NCBI GenBank assembly: GCA_025917655.1
Contig: CP084608.1
Location: 868,001 to 932,000, forward strand
Source of the DNA: Chlorella sorokiniana
Taxonomy: Eukaryota > Chlorophyta > Trebouxiophyceae > Chlorellales > Chlorellaceae
DNA length: 64,000 bases
Reading direction: 5' to 3'
The position numbers were made by a program, and so were the translations under genes. Numbering within the stretch: position 1 is the stretch's first letter; each line of letters opens with the position of its first letter. Below the pieces are notes generated by a model. It did no database searches and was not told where the DNA came from. It saw only the letters and a list, made by a program, of their open reading frames with translations. Shown one piece after another: positions 1 through 11,233 of the stretch.

Positions 1-3000
1 GCTTCTTCATCTGCAGGGCAAGCAAGCATAGGCCGGCTCAGCAGGGGTCCCACGAGTAAGGACTGACCAGCTTGAGACGGCACGCATGCCGGACTGGCCA
101 ATGGCACATCTTGGCCATGCTGACAGCCGTGCTGTAGGGCCCAAACAGCATCGCTCCACACAAGCCCCAGCTAACCACAGGTGCCCCTGCACCTAAACAC
201 ACACACGCTCCAGCAAGCACCACCTCCCACCCCACCTCCTCGTCGTCGATGACGGCGTGGGCATCAAAGTCGACCAGCAGGATGTTGCCGGGCATGAGGC
301 GCCCCTTCTTGGCCACCTCCTGGGAGGGATGTCCACCACCCCCACCTCGCTGCCCATCACCACCCGCCCCGTCTTGGTCACGTAGAAGCGGCCCGGGCGC
401 AGGCCGTTGCGGTCCAGCGTGGCGCCGATGTAGCGCCCGTCGGTGAAGGCCACCAGGGCGGGGCCGTCCCAGGGCTCCATGATGGCCGAGTGAAACTGGT
501 AGAACGAGACCTTCTCCTGCAGACAGGTAAGGGGCGGAAGCCGCCGCCAGGTCAGCGCTGCCATCACGTCAGCCCTGGACGCATTACCCCCTGACACCTA
601 CCGCCCACCCGAGAACCGCCCCCACCCACCCACTCTGACACACGAACTTTTGCCCACCTGGCTCATCAGCTTGTCGTTCTGCCAGGCCTCCGGGATCATG
701 AGCATGACTGCCTGCGCGATGTCGCGCCCGACCGCACCAGCAGCTCCAGCACCGAGTCAAAGGAGCCCGAGTCAGACTGGTAGGCGGGCACGATGGGCAG
801 CAGCTGCGAGGCGGTTGTGCGTGGGGGCAGCAGATGTGCAGTGGTGAGGGTGAGTGGGAACAATCAATTAACAGGCTGCTAGGCAGCGCTAGAGGACCAT
901 TGTCCAGCATCCAAAGCGCCCTTCAATTCAGCACCACCCCTGCGGTCACCCTCAAGCTCCCCTAACCCCACCCTCCGCCCACCTTCTGCAGAGTGCGCTC
1001 CGACAGGCCCAGCGACTCGCACTTCATCACCCCCTGCCGTGCCTTCATCCAATTCACGTTGCCACGCAGGGTGTTGATCTCGCCTGCGTGCAAGAATGGC
1101 GGGCGGAACCCACGCGGTGCTCAAGGCGTGGGCACAGCGCCGGGAGCAGAGCCATGGGGCCCATAAGCAGCCCATGGGCTGCTGCTAGCATTCTCATATG
1201 TGCAGATAACTGCTGAAAGTGGAGCCCCCTTCCCTTCCCCCAACAAGACTGCAGCCTCACCATTGTGGCCCAGCATGCGCATGGGCTGCGCGCGGTGCCA
1301 GGAGGGGAAGGTGTTGGTAGAAAAGCGGGAGTGCACCAGGGCCATGTAGGAGGAAAACGACTCGTCCTGCAGGTCCAGGTAGTATTGCGGCACCTGCAGC
1401 AGTGCAGGGGGCGCCGCTACCCGTGCGACGTGTCGGCACATGATGCTCATTGACCAGGGCGGCCCGCATTCGGTTTCGGATGCAGACCCTACTCAGCAGA
1501 ATGCACGCAAGGCTGAGATGGTTCCAGGGCCCCCCTGCCTCCTTGCTTGTATCCACCGGCACGCGCCTGCTCCGGCGTGAGCTGCCCCTTGTACACGATG
1601 GTGCGCGAGGAGAGGGAGCACACGTAGCAGTCGTCCTCGGTGAGCCCCGAGGTGCGCAGGCGGTGCTCCACCAGCTTGCGCAGCACGTACATCTGGCGCT
1701 CCAGGGGCAGCGGGGGCCCTCCTTGCCCTCCACGGCGCGCAGCACGAAGAACTGCTCCACCAGCGGCTCGGTGGCAACGGCCGAGGCGCCCAGGGAGCTG
1801 CGGGGGGCCGGTGGGCGGGTGGGTGCACAAGCTTGAAAGGCACACACAAGTACCGCTGGCCCACACACGGGCGTTGCTGCGCCATGCGACACGGGTGGCC
1901 GCCCGCGACTGTGGCCCTGTTGCAGCTCTTCACCCCACCAGCCTCATGCCTCAAGCCCCCACCTGTTGTCGGTGGGCACGCGGCGCCAGCCCAGAACGGT
2001 GTGGCCCTGGTTTGCAGCCACCTTGTGAATGGCGGCTTTGGCCTTGTCGTATGCAGCGGGGTCATCGCGCGGCAGGAACACCTGGCCCACCGCGTAGTCG
2101 CCCTGCGGCGGCAGCTCAATGCCGCAATCGCGCTCCGCAACCTGCAATGGTGAGTCAATGTGCGTATGCAGGTACGTGTTGGTGAGATTTGTGGGGGCCT
2201 GTGGCACCTCAAGGCCAGCATGACGCAAGAAACAAACGATGCATATCAGATCAGCATCAGACCCGAGCTTCCCCTCGACATTCCGCTGCTGCCTTGGAAG
2301 AAGCGCGTGGCTCAGCTCAGCGCGCATGACATGTTGCACCCTGCACTGCGGCGACGCTGGCACGTTGCCAGGCCCAGCCATCTGCCACCACACAGGCGCA
2401 CACACCTTGGAAAGGAACAGGTGGGGCAGGGCCACCAGGATGCCCGCGCCGTCGCCGGTGTTGTCCTCGCAGCCGCACGCGCCGCGGTGGCTCATGCGCC
2501 GCAGCATCTCCAGCGCCTCAGTGACTGTGCGCCGCTGCGGCTCCTTGGACAGCTCTGCATGAAAGTGGGTTTGAGGAAGGGGGACGGAGTAATCGGCGGG
2601 AGTCTCACGAAAAAACAGGCAAAGAGTACGGCGCAGCTGGTGGGAAGGCCTGGCGCCGCAGCGGCTCCGCTGAAAGTGCACCTGCCACAAAGCCGACGCC
2701 GCATGCATCCTTGTCATTGTCCGGATTGAACAATCCTTGGGCTTCAGGGATGGCTGAGTGCTTGCTCACCACCTGGCGAGGACCGAAAGGCAGAAGGTGT
2801 CAGGCACAAGAAGCAGCAGCGGCAGCAAGCGCCAATGGATGGCAGCAAAGGGATCAGCGCCGCATGTGTGTCGAATAGTAACCGAAAGTGAACACACAAA
2901 TGTTTGTGCCATTTGGGGTCTCCACGCCCACAAACAGGCACCTCGTGATCTGGGTGAATGCCCGAGCCCAAGGCACTCGCACCCAACAGCCGTGCACTCC

Positions 3001-3186
3001 CACCTGTAGCTTGCTGCCGCGTCCAGCTCGAAGGGGGCCACACCGCAAGCCCACCCGGCATTTTGCAAGCTGCCCTAGTGATGACGGCCCTCGGCGGAGT
3101 CCAAGATATGCTGCAAACGCTGCTGGCCTGGCTCCTAGATGATTGTGGGGCGCTCTGCAAACGGTGCTGGCGTGCAGAGACGCCAT
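1..3186 (-). CDS. NADH-dependent glutamate synthase (NADH-GOGAT), N-terminal part, 3' end off the left edge
   Basis: Transfers the glutamine amide to 2-oxoglutarate to make two glutamates; in photosynthetic cells it reassimilates ammonium. Exons read on the minus strand: 3004-3186, 2682-2772, 2406-2554, 1973-2141, about 1568-1797, 1261-1393, 983-1083, 658-803, 236-516, then 1-10. Exon 1 (MASLHASTV...) is a 61-residue presequence. The nucleophile cysteine of the type II glutaminase domain lies in [13 protein letters not shown], at about residue 85. Further landmarks are [37 protein letters not shown] and [17 protein letters not shown]. The [13 protein letters not shown] wording and spacing match the plant NADH type better than the ferredoxin type. 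Only the glutaminase domain is in the window. Exon frames break at about 322, 735 and 1713, each needing one extra base next to a C/G run. The exon ending near 1568 appears to use a GC donor. Confidence 0.93.
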
Positions 3187-3482
3187 GACAGAGTCACGAC
3201 CAGACAGCCAAAAACTTCGACTTGGCCCCCGCAGCGCCCTTGTGCACAGGCTTAATAATCAGCACAGCGAAAGATGATTTGCAAAGAAAGCTCTTACGCA
3301 GAGCAAGCCCTCAACAAGCATTGCCTGCTGCGCAGCGTGAAGAGATTGCGCGAAAGAAGGGCACAAGCTTGGAGTTCCGACAAACATCATCCTTCTGTTT
3401 GTCGCTTGCTTTTGGCGACGCCACCAGCGCCGTTGCTGTTGGGTTTGCTTGAGCGGCAAACACGCGATGCTTCGCCCAGGGC

Positions 3483-5332
3483 CTACTCGCGCGACACCTG
3501 GAGCACAACCTTGCCGCCGTGTTCTTCGACATAAGTATGAGCGTCACTGCATCGGCACCACAGCACCAGGCAGTGACAAGGGGTGGGGCCTGTGCCGCCG
3601 GCGCCTGCTGTCGCTGCCAGCTCGAGGCGCCGGCGCACAGCCTGCAGGCCTCACCTGGCGCGCTCCAAGGGGAATGCCCGAACAATCCTGGGGGCATGCA
3701 GCACGCGCCGTGCTAGCAGGTCTGCGATCTCGGCCAACTGTGCGCCGTTTGGCTGAATGATGATGGTGGACAGGTGTGGGCCTCGAGCTAGCGCGCCACG
3801 CGCCTTTCTGCACAGACGATGAAAGATCGAGCCGATGTCACTGGTGCACGCGCAGTGTGCCCAAGAATTTCAATTTAAACGATCGTCTCATCTAATCAGG
3901 GCCAAGCCGATGCCACACCCCTTCGCATCGTTGCATCAAGCTCACATGGTGGTCAGGTCCATGAGAGCGGCTACCTTTCCGCGCCACTCGGACCCTGCCT
4001 CATCCATCCACCTGCCGCAAGCAGGGGCGTGGTCGGCTCAAGCATCAAGGAACGGTCGAGATCCAGGTCAAGAGCATTCTTGGGGGTGAGGACGCCTCCA
4101 CGCTACTTCACACAATACCCCACTTTTCTGCGTTGGTCCACACCATCACGATCTGTCCCCTCCGCTTTGCCACTCGCACACTGTTGCGCAGCGTGCTGCC
4201 TGCAGCATGAACTTTCTCAGAGATATGTAAGCGGAACAAAATCTGCCATTTGTCAGATATGCAATTCATCTCAAACCCACCCACCTCCCACAGTGTCCAG
4301 CACAGCGTCAAACTGGCGACCACTGGCAGCATTGTACCGCTCATACAGTTCTGGGTCGTGATAGTCTTCAACGGTGTCTGCTCCCAGCTGCAGGCAGTAT
4401 GCCGCATGCTTGGGGCTGCAGGTGGCGGTGACGTGCCAGCCACACACATGCTTGGCAATCTGCAAAGGAAAGCTGTGGGGTTCTTTTTCCGCGATCAAGG
4501 AGCGATCATTGAAGCAGGAGGAGCCAAGAGGCTCAAAGGCATACACTATCAGCACGAACCTGGATGGCCATGCTTCCCACGCCGCCGCTGCCGCCGTGCA
4601 CCAGCACGCGGCTGCCTGATGGAAGCGGCAGCGAGCGAAGCGCCTGCCAGGCAGTTAGCGAAACCAGCGGGACCACAGCGCCCTCCTCAAAGCTTAAGTT
4701 GGGAGGCAGGCGGGCCAGATGCGCTTCTGCCACAGAGGCAAGCTCTGCGTAGCTGCCCTCTGGGTGGTGGGGGAAGAAAGAATCCGAGCACGCAAACACA
4801 CGGTCGCCCTGCGAGGCGACGAGGTGAGTCGATAGTGATTGACATCAGCCCTGTCATCACCGCAAATTTGGCACCAGAGCTGGCTGCTTTTGCAGCAGCT
4901 GACCGGAAAAGGCGGCATATTTTCCACACGCAGCGCTCACCGGCTTGAATTGTGAGCCGGGGCCGCTCTGGTTCACTATTCCCGCCAGGTCACCGCCAGG
5001 GATCTTGGGCAAAGTGGTAAGCGGCGTAAAGGGGAAGGCCTGGGCGAGGAGCAGGGGAGCATGTTGTTTCAAGGTAGCAAGGTGCCGGCGGACCATGTCT
5101 AACGCTAAGCGCTCCATCAATCCCTGCAAGCGCATGTGCTGCCGCACTACTTTACGGAAGTACTGCTCCAGTGGCAGATTACCTTGCCAGCCCTGACCTT
5201 GCAGTCCACTGGGTTGATGCCTGCCGCCACAACGCGCACCAAGACCCGGCCTGGCGCCGCTGTGGGCCTGCGCCATAACACCGGCTGCAGCACCTCGGGC
5301 CCACCCTGGGCGTTGAAGGCAGCTGCCCTCAT
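3483..5332 (-). CDS. Zinc-free MDR-family quinone oxidoreductase / enone reductase-like protein
   Basis: Probable NADPH-dependent reductase of quinones or enones (medium-chain dehydrogenase/reductase superfamily, QOR branch). The start used opens MRAAAFNAQGGPEVLQPVLW, the normal QOR N-terminus; the frame stays open to an ATG at 5617, so a plastid or mitochondrial presequence is possible. Then come VRVVAAGINPVDCKVRAG, LPKIPGGDLAGIV, EGAVVPLVSLTAWQAL and the nucleotide-binding loop RVLVHGGSGGVGSMAIQ, followed by GADTVEDYHDPELYE and FDAVLDTVGG. The last two exons join to read FPLERASDAHTYVEEHGGK and stop at 3483. The catalytic-zinc cysteine of alcohol dehydrogenases is absent, as expected for QOR/RTN4IP1-like members. 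It is tandem with the minus-strand genes on both sides; substrate is not predictable. Confidence 0.85.
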
Positions 5333-5586
5333 GAGTCCATGGTCTGGGCCGAGCTCTGCTGCAGCTGCAGGAGAGGTGCGCTGCTTGGTGGGACCTTGGA
5401 CTGGCATGCCTGGAGGTGGAGAGGCTGTACTGCTGTCTGTGGAACACAACAGGTTCCAAGGTGTTACAACTTCTCTGGGCAAACAGGGCTGACAGAACGA
5501 CAAGCAGGGCAGCCACAATTGGTGCCTCAGTAGACTAACGGCCGCCAACAGGAGCAGCTGCCAACCAGGTTGCACATAAGGTTGAT

Positions 5587-5591
5587 TTACA
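5587..5591 (-). terminator. Candidate TGTAA polyadenylation signal of the hydrolase gene
   Basis: TTACA on the plus strand, so TGTAA in the sense of the hydrolase gene, about 62 nt after its stop. TGTAA is the usual poly(A) signal of chlorophyte green algae; a five-base match alone is weak. Confidence 0.35.
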
Positions 5592-5652
5592 TGGTGGCCC
5601 CTACTGGCAGCAGGCACAGGTGCAAACGATGGGACATACAGCTATTCCTCCC

Positions 5653-7116
5653 TCACTTCTCTGCAAGTCCGCGCTGTTCAAAAATGTCTATGATTTGGCG
5701 GCAGACCTGCTGCATTCGATCTCGGGAAGGCGTGTGCCTGGACCCAGGGATTACCACAGTGTGACAGTCAGGCAGCGAGGCGTGAGCTGCAGCTGCTGCC
5801 GCATGGCCTGGCCAAAACACGTCATGTTCAGCGCATAGAACTAAGGTTGGGGCGGTCAGCCGTGATAGCTGCTCGGGAGCAAATCCCTGCCGGCCCCCGG
5901 GCAGCTCTGCACGTCCGGCCACATGCCTGCAACCAAGCAGGCGCAGCAGGTGAACAATTCCCAAGCTCAAATGGTGCCTGGAAGCTGAGGCCGTGCACAT
6001 GCAACAGCGACACATTCATGCTGAGAGAGGGTATTGCCCCAAATCTCACCGCCAGGTCAGCGGGATGAGCTCCCACTCCAGTGCAAGTGGCTCGTCGCAC
6101 AAGCCGCTGAGCGCCAAGCGTGCAGTGGCAGCGCAGAAGGAAGGAGGGGAGCGACACTGCACAAGGGCAAGGAGCAAGGCGCTAGGGGCGTATGCATGGT
6201 AGGCGGCAGATGCGTGGCAGCATCAGGCCGATGCAGGGCTGCAAGGGCGCTCAGCATGCAGTTGCTATCCATGCACAGCTAGCAGGCTTGCCTGCGATCA
6301 AGCCGCCGGGCACCACAAGTGCCGCACCATGCACCGCCTTTGGCAGCACACAGGCCAGATCCAGCAGCACGGCAGCGCCAAAGGACAACCCAAGGAGCAG
6401 GGGGGCTGGGGTAAATGCTGGCGCCATTTCCAGGACTTTCTGGCCCGGGTTCTTCCAGCAGCGGCACCAGGCCCAGACCCTGCAGCACTTGCACCGCCCA
6501 CCGCCCGTGCTGGTGGCCTTGCGCGGTCAGCAAGGCGTTTTGCTGCGGCTGCCGGCTGCAGGGAAAGAAGGCGGTACAACAAAAGGCGCTTGCTGCAAGT
6601 GAATAATTCACAAGAGGGAATGTCAGTTGCAAGCCGTGTTGCACACAACTGCTTTGCGGCCAACATCATTCACGGCAGAGCCCTCTTGCCCTCCTCACCC
6701 TGGTACGGCAGATCGGGCGCATACACCCTAAAGCGCTGCACCAGTGGTGCAAGAAGGTGCAGGGCAAATGGTGCCGGCATCCCCATGCCTGCACATAGCA
6801 TTCCCAAGGCGTCTCGCAGAACATGCACTCGCTGCACGTGCCATGATCAGCGCTGCGCTGCCAGAGTACAGCCAGGCCGCCAGGCGGCAGCAACACGCAC
6901 CATGCCAGAGCACGAGGGGCTGTGCTGCAGCAGGACCGCACACCAGCACGTGGACAGAACCATAAGCCGTTGGCACCAGACCCGATTCACAGACAAATGG
7001 CAGGCAGGCCAGGGTTTTCTCGTACAGCGCACGGATGGCAGCCTCGCCGGCGGCACTGCGATAAAGCGTTGGTGGCTGTAGGCACCCCCAATCGTTAATT
7101 CTTCCATGAAGAAGGC
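5653..7116 (-). CDS. Alpha/beta hydrolase-fold protein, 5' end unresolved
   Basis: Likely serine hydrolase of unknown substrate. Reading down the minus strand: exon from 7116 with YGSVHVLVCGPAAAQPLVLW and the HG oxyanion-type turn; APFALHLLAPLVQRFRVYAP then DLPYQ near 6700-6790; the nucleophile elbow GLSFGAAVLLDLA near 6340-6400 (G-x-S-F-G); a short cap exon LALSGLCDEPLALEWELIPL near 6055-6120; and the last exon with LTAPTLVLCAEHDVFWPG (acid) and TVVIPGSRHTPSRDRM (catalytic His). Stop at 5653. These give Ser, Asp and His in canonical order. The first exon was not found: frames open in 7160-7500 do not join cleanly to the exon starting at 7116. A diverged partial copy of 5874-6297 lies at 9230-9713. 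A TTACA (TGTAA on the coding strand) sits about 60 nt past the stop. Confidence 0.8.
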
Positions 7117-8020
7117 CTGCAATGTGTGATAAGTTTGCTTGGTGACACAGTGTCCCATTCCTATTTGCGCAGCATAGCCAGAGCTTGCACAGAGAGCGTT
7201 CTCACTTGCGCTCCGACTCGGTGGCTGCTAGCGACAGTGAAGCACTGCAGTGCGGGCGTGAAGCGCTGATGCTCAATCCGGCTAGGTGCAGCTGTGCTGT
7301 CTTCTCCCAGCACAAAAACGGCCCTGTAAGCTTGACAGGCCAGCAAGAGGAGCGGAAAGGTGAATGCTGCACGGTTGGCGCCCACAGCCTGTGCAACTAC
7401 GTGGTGCTCGTGCGATGATTTAAGTTGATTAGGGTGGTCTCGCATCGCCCCTGTTTTCCAACGTGCGCCATTGTGGCGCCACGTCCTCTTTTGCAAGCAT
7501 TCGCACTGCCAGCCTGTTGTTTGTATGTTTGTGCTTGTTTCTGGTGCATTGCTGTTGGTTGTTTGCGTGACTCCTTCGCTCGTCTGGCTTCACGGAAAGT
7601 TGGTGTGTTACAGTGAGGGGATAGCCGCTACATCCCTTTGTAGGATCCGCAGCAACAAGAATCCGGGATTGCTTCGCTGAACAACGCTGGGCACATCGGA
7701 AAACGCATGGCTTGGCTGGTGGGCGGGGGCGGGGCGTCGCAGCCCGTGCAGCAGCTGCAAACTGGAGGCTGTAATCCTGCAGCACGCAGCAGTTTTGTGC
7801 TGCAGAAACCTTTTTTGCATCCCATGTAATCGACTTTCCGAGGTGAGAGCGGAGGTACAGGCTGTGCATGGGGGCCCTGAGAGACACGACCGGCCTGTGA
7901 CGCAACGGAGAGCCGCTGGTGCACCAATGGCCACGTGGCGTTAGTGATCAGGCCGGGAGCACCAGTTGCCTGCCGTCCTGCCTGAGGCGGCGGTTCAGGT
8001 AGGTGACGAACGGTTTCCAC
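7117..8020. other. Intergenic / 5' region of the hydrolase gene
   Basis: Between the first confident hydrolase exon and the end of the coiled-coil gene. Open frames exist on the minus strand around 7160-7500 and 7430-7930 but show no recognisable domain or convincing codon bias. The missing first exon of the hydrolase gene should be here. A TTACA at 7608-7612 could serve the coiled-coil gene upstream, about 410 nt after its stop. Confidence 0.4.
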
Positions 8021-8724
8021 TTAAGGGTTCTGTACCTGCCGCCAGGCTTGGGCACGCGGGGTGCACGTTGGGGCTGAAAAATACCCACCATACTCGGGCT
8101 TCATGGCATGGCCTGGCGGCATGCCATGGTAGTCGTCGTACATGCGTTCCAGATAGGCGGTGTCCAGATCGTCAAGGCTCTCCAGTGCCAGGAGGTTGCC
8201 ACTGTCATCGTACAAAGCCACAATGGCAGTGCCGGCCTCGGAGTAGCGCGGGGGCGCATGTCAGCCGGGGCGGGCGCAGGAGGGGGGCCAGAGCGGGCGC
8301 AGGAGGGGGGCCGGGGCAGGCGCAGGAGGGGGGCCTGCTCCAACGCATTGAGGCGTTCGGCATGGTCAGCCAACTCAAGCTCGGCCACGGCCTCCCATTC
8401 TTCCAGGGTGTCCATCCGCTCGGCGTGGCTGGCCATGGCGTCCGCAAAGCGCATCAGCGCCTCCCTCTCCTGCCCGCCGGTGATCAGGCTCGCATCAATC
8501 GCGTGCAAGCGCTGCCGTGTTTCATTTGCAAGATTCTTGTGGGACTCCTCCACAGTGCCCAACCTGCCCTGCAGCTGGTCCACCTTGCCAAGCAGAGCAC
8601 TCTCAAGTTTTGAGAACCTGTGGGCCTCCCACGCCACCTGACGGAGATCCAGGTCGCGGGACGAAAAGCGGGGGGGCGCGGAACCTCCGGAAAACATTCT
8701 AAAAAAGTGACGAATGAGGCCCAT
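8021..8724 (-). CDS. Coiled-coil protein of unknown function, frame broken at a 23-bp tandem repeat
   Basis: I do not recognise this gene. It opens MGLIRHFFRMFSGGSAPPRF and continues through a long charged helical region (residues about 25-135, for example KVDQLQGRLGTVEESHKNL and RMDTLEEWEAVAELELADH) that should form a coiled coil, then a proline/alanine-rich stretch made by a tandem repeat at 8271-8335. Beyond the repeat the convincing coding sequence lies in another frame: VALYDDSGNLLALESLDDLD, TAYLERMYDDYHGMPPGHAM and so on to the stop at 8021. As written, the frame that starts at 8724 ends in low-complexity sequence. The 23-bp repeat unit is not a multiple of three, so the break may reflect repeat copy number or a consensus error. 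Total length would be about 230 residues. Confidence 0.6.
8271..8335. repeat. 23-bp G-rich tandem repeat, about 2.8 copies
   Basis: Three consecutive units built on GGCGCAGGAGGGGGGCC start at about 8271, 8294 and 8317. The repeat is inside the coiled-coil gene and encodes its Pro/Ala-rich segment. Because 23 is not divisible by three, gain or loss of one unit changes the downstream frame. Confidence 0.85.
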
Positions 8725-9229
8725 CGCAGGATTTTTATTCTGGAACAGGTGGAAAGAAGCCCAGCTCGGTCGACCGGCTGGTCGACCGGATCCTGGGTCA
8801 TGCGACCCGCGCCGCTCCTACGACCAAATTGAGACGAGTTTAGGGTAATGACGGATTACGAATCAGCACCACCATGCCGAAACATGCATCTAGCAAACAG
8901 GCACTCCTAGCATGTCCGCTGGGGCATGGGCTCAGCTGCCGCAACAGCCAACCACAGCATCTTGGCGCTGCCACCAAATAGACCATGGCCGAAGCGGACT
9001 CAACCCATCTCATGCCAAATAAAGCATGTCAATATTCAACAATTCTATCAGCAAAAAACAAGCGATCCAACGTCGCAGGCGCAGCTGCGTACACAAAAGC
9101 TGTGCTTCAATGCGGCTCTTCGGCAGGGACTGCAGCTGGGGTCAGCGGGGCAGGAAGTGGGCAGCCCTGCTACCTTAAGTGGACATTAACCCGTTATGGG
9201 CGGTCCACCAGGACACCGTATGGTGTGAA
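8725..9229. other. Intergenic, upstream of the coiled-coil gene
   Basis: Somewhat AT-richer than the surroundings (for example 9000-9065). No gene recognised. It contains the presumed promoter of the minus-strand coiled-coil gene. Confidence 0.4.
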
Positions 9230-9713
9230 TACTTGGGAGCAGAAGCCTGCCCGCCCCCTGGCAGCTCCGCGCGTCCTTCAGCTGCATGCCAGCAACCAAG
9301 CAGGCGCATCAGGTAAAGGAACGTTCAAGCTCAACTGCTGCCTGGAAGTGAAGGCCAATGCATCCACCAAGAAATTGCCACACATTGGTGCTGAGAGAGG
9401 GTATTGCCCCAAATCTCACCGGCAGGTCAGCGGGATCAGCTCCCACTCCGGTGCAAGCGGCTCAGCGCACAAGCCGCTGAGCGCCAACCGTGCAGTGGCA
9501 GCACAGGGAACCGCATGGTGCAACAGCGACGGCAGTACCACCCGCAGCACGAATGAGGGCAGCGACACTACACAGGGGCAAGGAGCAAGGCGCTGGGCGC
9601 GTGTGTGTGCATGGTAGGTGGCAGATGCGCGGCAGCATCAGGCCGATGCAGGGTTGCAAGGCGCTCAGCATGCAGTCGTTATCCATGCACAGCTAGCAGG
9701 CTTGCCTGGGATG
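9230..9713 (-). pseudogene. Truncated direct duplicate of the alpha/beta hydrolase gene
   Basis: The stretch is clearly similar to 5874-6297, same orientation, with long identical runs such as GAGAGAGGGTATTGCCCCAA and a shared end at GCAGGCTTGCCTG. It carries a version of the cap exon (LALSGLCAEPLAPEWELIPL) still followed by a GTGAG donor, but neither the nucleophile-elbow exon nor the catalytic His exon is recognisable beside it. It looks like a fragment copied from the neighbouring gene and left to decay. Similarity stops at about 9713 and cannot be followed upstream of 9230. Confidence 0.75.
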
Positions 9714-9870
9714 AAATCAGCTGTGATAACTCTTGCATGAGGAAGCCGTATGTCCGGATGGCCGCTTCCAAGGGACAAGCCCAGGCCAGAGACGGGCGCA
9801 GGTGTGCGGGAGGGCAGCGAATTCAATGGCATACCTCACAGCATGCCATGAATGCTGCAAAGTCCATATC

Positions 9871-11175
9871 TTAGAGGCACCGCAGAAAGTTTGGCCCGCC
9901 AGCTGTGCCAGCACAGAGGGTTGTGCGCAGCAGGCAGCCGTGTCTATCCTGCACAATCGCCGTGGATGGTGGGGGCTGGATTGATCCATGCGGCCAGGAC
10001 TGCCACTCTGATTGCTGCAGCGGCGAGAGTTCTTGCCACATTAGCTGCTGCATGTGACGATGCGGCTGCTGACTTTGCTGCAGCTGGACCTGCTGACTCT
10101 GCTGCAGCTTGGCGGCGGCCAACCTTCGATTCCCAGGTCCATCGTCTCCCCATGTGCAAAGCAGTGTTGAGGCTGCAAGGATGGCCGTCCTGCTGCGAGA
10201 TCCCATTGGGCGCAGCGATGCCGGGTGCTGGCTGTGGACCACCCCAGTGGGAGCTACGTGGGAGCAGAGGCGACTGCCAACAGCAAACTTGCACCAGTTG
10301 GAAGTATGCCTTGTTGCAGGAAAGCTGGGGGCCAGCTGGAGCAGGGCAATTGTAATAGGAGGGTACTCACAACAGCAACAGGCCACTGCAGCATCTGACA
10401 TACCTCCCTTGCACAGCATGCGCACGCTGTAGTTGTGAGCCGACGGGTTGGCTGCGGCCCTTTGCCCTTGGCCATCCTGACACCAGTGACAAGTGCTGTT
10501 CAGCCGTGCTTGCGTGGCGCCCATTGGAAGCCTGTCATTGCATCTCTGCCTTCCATTGCTGTCGTTCAGTTGGGTGACCCTGCTGCGCTGCATGTTGCTG
10601 CAATGCCTGACCGCCTCTTCTTTCCCGAGTACAGTTGACAACTGTTTTGTACTCCTCCACGGTTTAGCCTTTTGTTCGATTTGCGCCGCAAGGATTTGTC
10701 ACAATCAAGCTGCTTCAACCTTGTTCCTGCAATACAGTGGCATGAGCTTGGAGCTGCACACATCTAGTCTTGCGCAAGTCTGCCAGCCTTCGCCTTGATG
10801 AGCCTGCCGGAGGTCAGTGCGCCCATGGCGGGCTCCCAGGCTCCTCAAAGCTTCGTGCCAATGCACATGCGGTATTGAACACGTCAACTGGCCAAAATGT
10901 GCTCGGCTTATCGGTGGGTAATGTTGGTCGCAGGAGGTTGTGCACAAACTATGAACAATTGGGTTTCTACTATAGGTCGAGCGCGAATGGGTGCCAGGAT
11001 GATCCTCTGTGCCTGAGAGCTGGCCAGCGGGCTCAGTACAGGGAATGTACGTCTTCAGCGCCAAAACATCTACGACGCATCCCTTCGTTTTATCGACCCC
11101 ACAATCTGCACGGTCGTTATCGGGAACGGGGTAGTAACGCTGTCCGGCCAGCATTACTTGTTTTGGAAACCCCAA
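9871..11175 (-). CDS. Doubtful minus-strand gene (two long frames, Q-rich)
   Basis: Two open frames lie head to tail: one begins MGFPKQVMLAGQRYYPVPDN at 11175, and a second, 256 codons, begins MSTVLGKEEAVRHCSNMQRS at 10641. The second includes a CHWC pair, several plausible splice donors (GTATGT, GTGAGT near 10380-10400) and a glutamine-rich stretch (KLQQSQQVQLQQSQQ). No family is recognised and third-position GC is weaker than in the sure genes. The upper end would be 58 bp from the start of the plus-strand gene at 11234, matching the head-to-head layout seen elsewhere. It may also be non-coding sequence with chance open frames. Confidence 0.25.
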
Positions 11176-11233
11176 GCCCTCAGGGAGGTGGCGGGGCTTC
11201 AGCTGAAACGCATTTTTACTAGATCGAAAGACA

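Noticed and set aside
9871-10641. CHWC and later cysteines as a zinc finger of CDCA7 type
   Set aside because: The cysteine spacing does not match that domain, and even the coding status of this frame is uncertain.
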